From positions 10,461,501 through 10,525,500 of the forward strand of contig NZ_CP086136.1 in the NCBI RefSeq assembly GCF_017565645.3: a stretch of 64,000 bases of DNA, given 5' to 3'. Positions 31,814 to 38,820 of this stretch are shown here, one piece after another; position 1 is the stretch's first letter; every line of letters begins with the position of its first letter. The notes under the pieces are model-generated. The model had not been told where the DNA came from. It was given only the letters and a program-made list of their open reading frames with translations, and searched no databases. Source of the stretch: Bradyrhizobium barranii subsp. barranii (lineage in GTDB: Bacteria > Pseudomonadota > Alphaproteobacteria > Rhizobiales > Xanthobacteraceae). The position numbers and the translations under genes were made by a program.

Positions 31814-32851
31814 ATGATCTTTCGCCAGCTCTTCGACAGCGTTTCGGGCACCTACAGCTATGTCCTCGCCAGCCGCCCCGGTGGCGAGGCGCTGATCCTC
31901 GATCCCGTGCTGGAGAAGGTCGACCGTTACTGCCAGCTGCTGCGCGAACTCGACCTCAAGCTGGTCAAGGCGGTCGATACCCATCTGCATGCCGATCACG
32001 TCACCGGGCTCGGCGAGCTGCGCGACCGCACCCATTGCATGACCGTGATGGGCGACCAGACCAAGGCCGACGTTGTGGCGATGCGGGTCGCCGACGGCGA
32101 CAAGGTGACGATCGAGGGCCTGTCGCTCGACGTGATGTACACGCCCGGCCACACCGACGATTCCTATTCCTATCTGATGGGCGACCGCGTCTTCACCGGC
32201 GACACGCTTCTGATCCGCGGCACCGGCCGCACCGATTTCCAGAACGGCTCGTCGCGCGCGCAATACGAGTCGATCTTCAATCGCCTGCTCAAGCTGCCGG
32301 ACGAGACGATGGTGTTCCCGGCGCATGACTACAAGGGCGACACCGTCTCCACCATCGGCGAGGAGAAGCGCTACAATCCGCGGCTCCAGGTGCGTTCGGT
32401 CGACGAATATATCGAGCTGATGGCGAACCTGAAGCTGCCCAATCCGAAGATGATGGACGTCGCGGTGCCCGCCAACATGCATGTCGGCCTGCATCAGGAG
32501 GAGCTGGAGAAAGAGGGCCGTGCAGTCAGCGCCGTCGAGGCGATCCGCTCGCTCGGCCGTCCCGATATCCTCTTGGTCGATCTGCGCGAGACCAATGAGC
32601 GGATGAAGCACGGCATGCTCGAAGGCGCGCTGCATACGCCCTACCCGTCCGTTGAAGACAGTCTGAAGCCCGGCGGCATGCTGCGCGAGGTCGCGGCCGC
32701 CACCGGCCGCCGCGTCGTGTTCTTCTGCGCCTTCGGCGAACGCTCGGCGATGGCTGTCGCCGCCGCCAAGGAAGCCGGCCTTTCCAACACCGCCCACATC
32801 GCCGGCGGCATCGATGCCTGGAAGAAGGCCGGCGGCCCTGTGGTGCACTGA
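31814..32851 (+). CDS. Persulfide dioxygenase-rhodanese fusion (ETHE1-like metallo-beta-lactamase fold plus rhodanese)
   Basis: The N-terminal two thirds (about residues 1-235) is an ETHE1-like metallo-beta-lactamase domain with HLHADH, GHTDDSYSY, GDTLLIRGTGRTDFQ and PAHDYKG, which bind one iron and oxidise glutathione persulfide to sulfite. The C-terminal third (about 240-345) is a rhodanese domain whose active loop CAFGERS has C305. Fusions of this kind convert thiosulfate or persulfides and produce sulfite. The protein has no signal peptide and is cytoplasmic. It lies 334 bases after the sox operon on the same strand, so it may clear sulfane sulfur generated by thiosulfate oxidation; separate transcription is likely because of the repeat. 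Confidence 0.9.
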   Translation: MIFRQLFDSVSGTYSYVLASRPGGEALILDPVLEKVDRYCQLLRELDLKLVKAVDTHLHADHVTGLGELRDRTHCMTVMGDQTKADVVAMRVADGDKVTIEGLSLDVMYTPGHTDDSYSYLMGDRVFTGDTLLIRGTGRTDFQNGSSRAQYESIFNRLLKLPDETMVFPAHDYKGDTVSTIGEEKRYNPRLQVRSVDEYIELMANLKLPNPKMMDVAVPANMHVGLHQEELEKEGRAVSAVEAIRSLGRPDILLVDLRETNERMKHGMLEGALHTPYPSVEDSLKPGGMLREVAAATGRRVVFFCAFGERSAMAVAAAKEAGLSNTAHIAGGIDAWKKAGGPVVH

Positions 32852-32905
32852 CGCCCCCTTCTTGCGGTAAGTCAGGAACCGCACATATTTTCGGGGTAGA
32901 AGCGG

Positions 32906-33100
32906 ATGACGCATCACCATCCGGGATCACCCATGGCCAAGATTGGCAAGCCGGGCAAGCCGCCCAAAGTCGCTGATGACAAACAAGCGGACAAAAAGGC
33001 GAAGAAGCCCTCGCCTCCGCTCGACGACGACGATTACGACGACGGCGACATCGCGACGCCGAAACGCGACCGCTACGGTTCGGATGACGAGCCGTTGTGA
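32906..33100 (+). CDS. Small charged protein of unknown function
   Basis: This 64-residue frame encodes a hydrophilic, probably disordered protein: a lysine/proline-rich N-terminal half (KIGKPGKPPK ... KKAKKPSPP) and an acidic half with DDDDYDDGD, ending in DDEPL. The start is either the ATG at 32906 or the ATG at 32933 (GGGA seven bases upstream), which would give 55 residues. I recognise no family. It follows the persulfide dioxygenase gene after 54 bases and could be co-transcribed. The strongly biased composition is unlike shadow frames, which favours a real gene, but confidence is moderate. Confidence 0.5.
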   Translation: MTHHHPGSPMAKIGKPGKPPKVADDKQADKKAKKPSPPLDDDDYDDGDIATPKRDRYGSDDEPL

Positions 33101-33129
33101 GGGATGTGAAGCTCGCCCCACCCTCTCAT

Positions 33130-33256
33130 GTCGTCCCTGCGAACGCAGGGACCCATACCGCGTGATATCTCAATTGTGATAGGTCGCCGTACCGAACGGC
33201 GATCCTCCGCCAAACTCCTCCCTGTGGCTATGGGTCCCTGCGTTCGCAGGGACGAC
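33130..33256. repeat. Palindromic repeat, family C, copy 1
   Basis: Both ends carry the same cap hairpin (GTCCCTGCGAACGCAGGGAC and its complement). The inner stem pairs CCATA with TATGG, but the spacer has diverged from the other five copies. Confidence 0.8.
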
Positions 33257-33366
33257 AGCGAGGACAGCGCCCCACCCGCGCTACCTGCCATGCGCCTGCG
33301 TTCATGGACAAATAACCGCTCTCCCCGATAGTTTGCGCTCCCTTTAGGACGTGAAACGGAACTGCA

Positions 33367-34572
33367 ATGGTCGACGTTCTCGCCGCACCGCAACAAGGCA
33401 AGGCGGACAGCGCGCTGCGCACGCTGACCGGGATTTCGATCGCGCATTGGGTCAGCCATTTCCATCTGCTGGTCCTGCCGATGCTGTTTCCGTTCCTGAA
33501 GAGCCAGCTCGGCGTCGGCTATATCGAGCTCGGCTTCGCGCTCACCGTCTCTGCGGTCGTATCCGGCCTGACGCAGGCGCCGACCGGCTATCTCGTCGAC
33601 CATTTTGGCGCGCGCAAGATCCTGCTGGGCGGGCTCGCGCTCGGCGGCTTCGCGCTGATCCTGCTCGGCCTGCACCTCAGCTATGCCTCGCTGATTGCCT
33701 GCGCGGTGCTGCTGGGTCTTGCCAACAGCGTCTACCACCCCGCTGACTACGCCATCCTGGCCGAGCATATGGACGAGGCGCGGATGGGCCGTGCCTTCTC
33801 GGTCCACACCTTTGCCGGCTATCTCGGCGGCGCCGTGGCGCCGGCAATCGTCGCGGCGCTCGTCACCGTCTCCGGCGGTACGGGTGCGCTGATCGCGTCG
33901 GGCGCGATCGCCGTGCTGGTGGTCCTGCTGCTGATCGTCATGAACATTCCCGATGCCGGCGCGCACAAGACCAAGCCGGGCAACGCGAACCTGCCCAAGC
34001 AGGCCGTCATCACGCCGGCGCTGATCACGCTCACCGCGCTGTTCATGCTGCTTAGCCTGTCGGTCGCAGGCATCAACAATTTCGGCGTGGTGGCGCTGAT
34101 GAGCGGCTACGGCGCGTCCTACTCCGCCGCCAACGTGGCGCTGACGGCGTTTCTCGGCTCCAGCGCTGTGGGCGTGCTCGCGGGCGGCTTCCTCGCTGAT
34201 TACACCGAGCGCCATGGCTATGTCGCAGCCGCCTGCTTTGCCGCAAATGCGCTGATCGTGCTGCTGATCGCGCTGGTGACACTGCCGGGCTGGGCTTTGA
34301 CCGTCACGATGGCGACTGCGGGCTTCCTCTCCGGCGTGATCGCGCCGTCGCGGGACATGCTAGTGCGCAACGCAGCGCCTCCCGGTGCGGCGGGCCGCGC
34401 CTTCGGCATCGTCTCCACCGGCTTCAATCTCGGCGGCATCGTCAGCCCGCTGCTGTTCGGCTGGATCATGGACCAGAGCGCGCCGCACTGGGTGTTCGGG
34501 GCGTCCGTGATCTTCATGGTCGCGACCGTGGTGCTGTCGCCGTTCACGGAGCGGAAGCCTGCCAAGGCGTAG
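33367..34572 (+). CDS. MFS transporter (fosmidomycin-resistance-like group)
   Basis: This 401-residue protein has twelve predicted helices and resembles the FSR group of the major facilitator superfamily: ISIAHWVSHFHLLVLPMLFPFLK in TM1, YLVDHFGARKILLGGLAL after TM2, NSVYHPADYAIL in TM4 and PGAAGRAFGIVSTGFNLGGI in the second half. Members export small molecules or are of unknown function; actual fosmidomycin resistance is not implied. The ATG at 33367 has GGA eight bases upstream. It is flanked by two family C repeats and appears to be transcribed alone. Confidence 0.88.
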   Translation: MVDVLAAPQQGKADSALRTLTGISIAHWVSHFHLLVLPMLFPFLKSQLGVGYIELGFALTVSAVVSGLTQAPTGYLVDHFGARKILLGGLALGGFALILLGLHLSYASLIACAVLLGLANSVYHPADYAILAEHMDEARMGRAFSVHTFAGYLGGAVAPAIVAALVTVSGGTGALIASGAIAVLVVLLLIVMNIPDAGAHKTKPGNANLPKQAVITPALITLTALFMLLSLSVAGINNFGVVALMSGYGASYSAANVALTAFLGSSAVGVLAGGFLADYTERHGYVAAACFAANALIVLLIALVTLPGWALTVTMATAGFLSGVIAPSRDMLVRNAAPPGAAGRAFGIVSTGFNLGGIVSPLLFGWIMDQSAPHWVFGASVIFMVATVVLSPFTERKPAKA

Positions 34573-34586
34573 CCAAGAATTCAGTC

Positions 34587-34720
34587 GTCGTCCCTGCTAA
34601 GAGCAGGGACCCATAACCACAGGGAGCAATCGTCGCGCGAAGCTGGTCACTCCGAGTCTTCGCAACACTACTCCCTGTGGTTATGGATCCCGGATCTGCG
34701 CTTCGCTTGTCCGGGACGAC
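34587..34720. repeat. Palindromic repeat, family C, copy 2
   Basis: The left cap is GTCCCTGCTAAGAGCAGGGAC-like and the right cap is of the GGATCTGCGCTTCGCTTGTCC type. The spacer CTCCGAGTCTTCG reads in the plus orientation. Confidence 0.8.
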
Positions 34721-34759
34721 GGATCGAGAAACGCAAAACAACAAACGGGAAGAAACACC

Positions 34760-36474
34760 ATGAGTACCCCTGATCTCGTGATCCGCGGCGGCACCGTCGC
34801 GGATGGAAGCGGCGGCGAATTGTTCGAGGCGGATGTCGCCATCACCGCCGGTAAGATCACCGAGGTCGGGAAGATCTCCGCGAAGGGACAGGAAGAGATC
34901 GACGCGCGCGGCAAGCTCGTCACGCCCGGCTTCGTTGACGTCCACACTCATTATGACGGCCAGGTCACCTGGAGCCAGGACATCACGCCGTCGTCGCAGA
35001 ACGGCGTCACCACGGCGATCATGGGCAATGCGGCGTCGGCTTCGCGCCGTGCAAGCCCGCCGACCACACCCGCCTGATCCAGCTGATGGAGGGCGTCGAG
35101 GACATTCCGGAGCCCGTGCTGAGCGCCGGCATTCCCTGGGCGTGGGAAAGCTTTCCGGATTACATGAACTGGCTGTCGAAGCGCGATTTCGACATCGACG
35201 TCGGCGCGCAGCTGCCGCATGCGGCGCTACGCGTCTATGTCATGGGCGAACGCGGCGCGCGCCGCGATCCCTCGACGGCCGAGGACAACGCGGCAATGGC
35301 GAAGCTCGCGGGCGAGGCGGTGCGCTCGGGCGCGCTGGGCTTCTCGACCTCGCGCACGCTCAACCACCGCACCTCGACCGGCGATTTCACGCCGACGCTG
35401 AAGGCCGGCGAGGACGAGCTCACCGCCATTGCCGGCGCGATGCATCGCGAAGGCCGCAGCGTGCTGCAATTCGTGCTCGACCTCTCCACCCTCCACGAAG
35501 ATCTGCCGATGATGCTGCGGGTCGCCGACAGCACAAAGTGCCCGATCTCGTTCTCGATCACGCAGAACGACAAGGCGCCAAACCGCTGGCGCCAGACGCT
35601 GGACGAGATCAATGCGGCCGCACAACGCGGCCTCTCCATCACCGCGCAGATCGCGGCGCGCCCGGTCGGCCTGCTGCTCGGGCTGGAGCTGTCACGCAAT
35701 CCGTTCCAGACCCATCCGAGCTACAAGGCGATCGCGCATTTGCCCTTGAAGGAGCGCTTGGCACGGCTGCATCAGCCGGACGTGCGTAAGGCGATCCTGA
35801 GCGAGACGGCGACCGCGACCGATGATCCGCTGTTCTTCCGGCCCAACTACGACAAGATGTTTTTGCTCGGCGATCCCCCCGATTACGAGCAGCCGCCGGA
35901 GAACGCGCTGGGGCCGCAGGCGCGCAAGCAGGGCCGCCAGCCGGAAGAGCTCGCCTACGAGGCGATGCTGTCGGATGAGGGCCGCGGCATGCTCTACGTG
36001 CCCTTCCTCAACTATGCCGACGGCAATCTCGACGCGACGCGCGAGATGCTGATCGATCCGCAATCGGTGCCGGGCCTCTCCGACGGCGGCGCGCATTGCG
36101 GCATCATCTGCGACGCGAGCTTCCCGACCTATCTGCTGACGCACTGGACGCGTGACCGCACGCGCGGCGAGAAGCTCACGATTCCCTTCGTGGTCGCCGC
36201 GCAGTCGCGCAAGACCGCGCTGTCGGTCGGCCTCACCGATCGCGGGCTGGTTGCTCCCGGCTATAAAGCCGATGTCAATGTGATCGACTACGACCGGCTG
36301 CATCTGCATCCGCCGAAGGTGCATTACGATCTGCCGGTCGGCGGGCGGCGGCTGTTGCAGGATGTCGACGGCTATGACGCGACGATCGTGTCGGGCGTGG
36401 TGACGCGGCGGCAGGGCGAGGCCACGGGAAGGCGACCGGGGAAGTTGATCCGGGGTGCGCAGGGGATGCAGTAG
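34760..36474 (+). pseudogene. D-aminoacylase/N-acyl-D-amino-acid deacylase-type amidohydrolase, broken by a one-base frameshift
   Basis: Two frames together encode one amidohydrolase of about 570 residues. The first runs from the ATG at 34760 through GKLVTPGFVDVHTHYDGQVTW (metal ligands in HTH) to VTTAIMGN. The family then needs NCGVGFAPCKP; the DNA reads AATGCGGC where AATTGCGGC is expected, so one T is missing at 35029/35030. Restoring it joins the first part exactly to the frame that continues with PADHTRLIQLMEGVEDIPEPVL and runs intact to 36474, including SDGGAHCGI near the C-terminus. The lost frame falls in the conserved metal-site cysteine motif. Either the gene is freshly inactivated or the base was missed in sequencing. 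An ATG at 35086 could only give a truncated protein without the metal-binding HTH. Confidence 0.88.
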
Positions 36475-36486
36475 CGAAGATTGCGA

Positions 36487-36511
36487 GTGAGGCGCGAAGA
36501 CCGCGCCTCAC
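36487..36511 (+). terminator. Perfect 10-bp hairpin after the amidohydrolase gene
   Basis: GTGAGGCGCG (36487-36496) pairs fully with CGCGCCTCAC (36502-36511) around AAGAC. It lies 12 bases past the stop. The identical stem with a different loop follows the gene ending at 16974, which suggests a recurrent 3'-end element. Confidence 0.5.
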
Positions 36512-36518
36512 ATTCAGT

Positions 36519-36651
36519 GTCGTCCCTGCGAACGCAGGGACCCATAGCCACAAGAAGTGGTTGTGGAGCTAGGCTGGTAACTCCGAGTCTTCGCCAAACC
36601 ACTGCCTGTGGTTATGGGTCCCGGATCTGCGCTTCGCTTGTCCGGGACGAC
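36519..36651. repeat. Palindromic repeat, family C, copy 3
   Basis: Left cap GTCCCTGCGAACGCAGGGAC, right cap of the GGATCTGCGCTTCGCTTGTCC type, spacer CTCCGAGTCTTCG in plus orientation. It lies between convergent genes. Confidence 0.8.
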
Positions 36652-36682
36652 AGTTGTGGTTGTGGCCGGCAGCGTCGCCCCC

Positions 36683-38020
36683 TTACGTCGGCGACACCGC
36701 GCCCTTCAGTGCCGCGGCCTGCGGAGCCGCACCACGGGTCAGCCTGGCCTTTTCCGTGTTCGGCCAGAGCAGCATCAGACCGATGACGCCGGAGCCGACC
36801 ATGACCACCGCGTTGATGGTGAAGCCGGTCAGGTAGCCGTCGACCATGTTACCGGCGCGCTGGATCACGCTGCCCATCACGTTCGGCGCGATGATGCCCG
36901 ACAGCGTGTACAGCGCGCCGTAGATCGCGATGACCGCGCCGCGCTGCGACGCCGGGGTGAACTCGCCGAGCATCGGCGGGCAGACGACGTAGATCGCCCC
37001 GCACAGGCCGGAGCCGACGACGAGCAGCGCGATCTGCAGGCCAGCACCCTGCACATGCGCCATCATCGCCAGGATCAGGCCGCCGATGATCAGCGGCACC
37101 GAACCGAGCACGCCGCGCGAGATGCGCGTCGTGTAGCCGCGCGCCATCATCACCTGCGAGACCCACCCCGTGAGGATGACGACGGTCGCGCCGAACACCC
37201 AGGGCAGGATCGAGACGTAGCCGGCCTGGCTCTGCGAGAAGCCCAGGCCCTTGACGATGAACGGCGTAAACCAGGTGAGGCCGAGCGACAGCGCCCAATA
37301 GGCCCCGAAGGTCGCGATCACGCAGCCGAGGAAGGTGCGCGAGGTCAGCAGCTGCACATAAGGGATTTTCGGCTCGGTGACGGCGAGAACCTGCGTATCC
37401 TCGAGCGGGCCTTCCTTGCCGAAGGTCAGCCAGGCACAGACCCAGAGCAGGCCGACAACGCCAAGCGCGCCGAAGGCGTAGTGCCAGGAGTGATTGACGA
37501 TGACCCAGTTCAACGCCGGCACGGCGAGGATGACGCCGAAGGCCGAGCCTTGCGACAGGATCGCGGTCGGCAGCGTGCGCTTCTCGTCGGGGAACCATTT
37601 GTAGATGGCGTGGGCTGCGACCGAGAAGGCAGGTCCTTCGCCCGCGCCGAGCACGATGCGGCAGATCAGGAGCGTGGTGAACGAGACGGTGCCCACCATC
37701 GGGAACTGCGCCAGCGCCCAGATCACCGCCAGCGTCAGCAGCACCCAGCGCGTCGGCACCTTGTTGACGATGAAGCCGACCACGATGGCCGAGATCGAGA
37801 ACAGGAAGAAGAACGAGGAGCCGAGCAGGCCGAATTGCTCGGCATCGAGCTTCAGGTCGGTCATGATCGGCACGCCGGCGAGACCGACGACGATCTTGTC
37901 CGCGAAGTTCACCACCATGAAGAGAAAGAGGAGAAAAGTGACGGTCCAGGCGCCCTTCGGCGTTGCCTTGGTTTCCCCTGCCGTCCTGCCCGCAACGTCG
38001 GGCGTTCCCTGAGCGCTCAT
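36683..38020 (-). CDS. MFS transporter, anion:cation symporter (ACS) family
   Basis: This 445-residue protein has twelve helices with ACS-type features: VNFADKIVVGLAGVPIMTDLKLDAEQFGLLGSSFF in the first helices, RIVLGAGEGPAFSVAAHAIYKWFP in TM4 to TM5 and SQGSAFGVILAVPALNWVI. The GAGEGP...W motif is typical of carriers for organic anions such as galactonate, glucarate, 4-hydroxyphenylacetate or phthalate. I start it at the ATG at 38020, which has GGGGAG six bases upstream; an open frame to 38191 would overlap the divergent ABC operon. The gene ends facing the amidohydrolase gene. The substrate is unknown. Confidence 0.9.
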   Translation of the reverse strand: MSAQGTPDVAGRTAGETKATPKGAWTVTFLLFLFMVVNFADKIVVGLAGVPIMTDLKLDAEQFGLLGSSFFFLFSISAIVVGFIVNKVPTRWVLLTLAVIWALAQFPMVGTVSFTTLLICRIVLGAGEGPAFSVAAHAIYKWFPDEKRTLPTAILSQGSAFGVILAVPALNWVIVNHSWHYAFGALGVVGLLWVCAWLTFGKEGPLEDTQVLAVTEPKIPYVQLLTSRTFLGCVIATFGAYWALSLGLTWFTPFIVKGLGFSQSQAGYVSILPWVFGATVVILTGWVSQVMMARGYTTRISRGVLGSVPLIIGGLILAMMAHVQGAGLQIALLVVGSGLCGAIYVVCPPMLGEFTPASQRGAVIAIYGALYTLSGIIAPNVMGSVIQRAGNMVDGYLTGFTINAVVMVGSGVIGLMLLWPNTEKARLTRGAAPQAAALKGAVSPT

Positions 38021-38160
38021 CAATCTCCCCGTATGTCTTTTTGTCGGCACGTTTTTGATTTGGCCGTTTTGGGAGCTAACAACGGCTTCAAGGCCAACGC
38101 AACCCCGGCATTTCCACGGCAAGTGTGCTACGCAGCATTGAGTTAATTCCGTCCGGCGCA

Positions 38161-38820
38161 TTGACCTTGCTGAGCATCCGAAACCTCTCAAAAACCTTCT
38201 CCTCGGCCGGCGAGCCGGTCCATGTGCTGCGCGGTGTCGACCTCGACCTCAAGGCCGGCGAGCGCGTCGCGCTGACCGGCGAGTCCGGCAGCGGCAAGAG
38301 CACGCTGTTGCACCTGATTGCGGGTCTCGATGCCGCCGACAGCGGCACAATTCGCCTGGAGGACACCGAGGTCACCAAGCTCTCGGACGCGGGCCGGGCC
38401 GAGCTGCGGCGCGACCGGATCGGCCTGGTTTTTCAGCAGTACAATTTGATCCCGAGCCTGTCGGTCGCCGACAATCTCGCCTTCCAGGCGCGGATCGCCG
38501 GCCGTCACGATGCGGCATGGTCAAAGGAGCTGATCGAGCGGCTCGGGCTCGGCAATCTGCTCAAGCGTTATCCAGAGCAATTATCAGGCGGCCAGCAGCA
38601 GCGGGTCGCGATCGGCCGGGCGCTGGCGACAAAGCCCTCACTGCTGCTCGCGGACGAGCCGACCGGCAATCTGGACGAGGATACCGCTGACGACGTGCTG
38701 GCGCTGACGCGCGATCTCGTCACCCGCACCGGCTGCGGCTTCCTGATGGTGACACACAGCCTGCATCTCGCCGGCACGCTTGACCGCCACGTCACCTTGC
38801 ATGCGGGACGGATCGCATGA
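38161..38820 (+). CDS. ABC transporter ATP-binding protein (LolD/YbbA/AttE type)
   Basis: This ATPase of about 219 residues has Walker A GESGSGKST, Q-loop VFQQYNLIPSLSV, signature LSGGQQQRVAIGRALA, Walker B LLLADEPTGNLD and H-loop VTHS. The NLDEDT variant and GLDAADSG segment place it with ATPases of the MacB/LolD type that drive FtsX-like permeases in envelope processes rather than classical import. The start is uncertain: TTG at 38161 gives the family-like N-terminus LTLLSIRNLSKTF, while GTG at 38125 is further upstream; neither has a strong ribosome-binding site. The stop overlaps the permease start by four bases (ATGA). Confidence 0.9.
   Translation: MTLLSIRNLSKTFSSAGEPVHVLRGVDLDLKAGERVALTGESGSGKSTLLHLIAGLDAADSGTIRLEDTEVTKLSDAGRAELRRDRIGLVFQQYNLIPSLSVADNLAFQARIAGRHDAAWSKELIERLGLGNLLKRYPEQLSGGQQQRVAIGRALATKPSLLLADEPTGNLDEDTADDVLALTRDLVTRTGCGFLMVTHSLHLAGTLDRHVTLHAGRIA

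Noticed and set aside
33367..34572. Fosmidomycin resistance as a function call
   Set aside because: The resemblance is to a broad MFS group; nothing in the sequence or context shows this substrate.
36608..38146. A 512-codon plus-strand frame opposite the ACS-type MFS gene
   Set aside because: The minus strand encodes a normal twelve-helix carrier with a good ribosome-binding site. The plus-strand frame begins in a repeat and has shadow-type composition.
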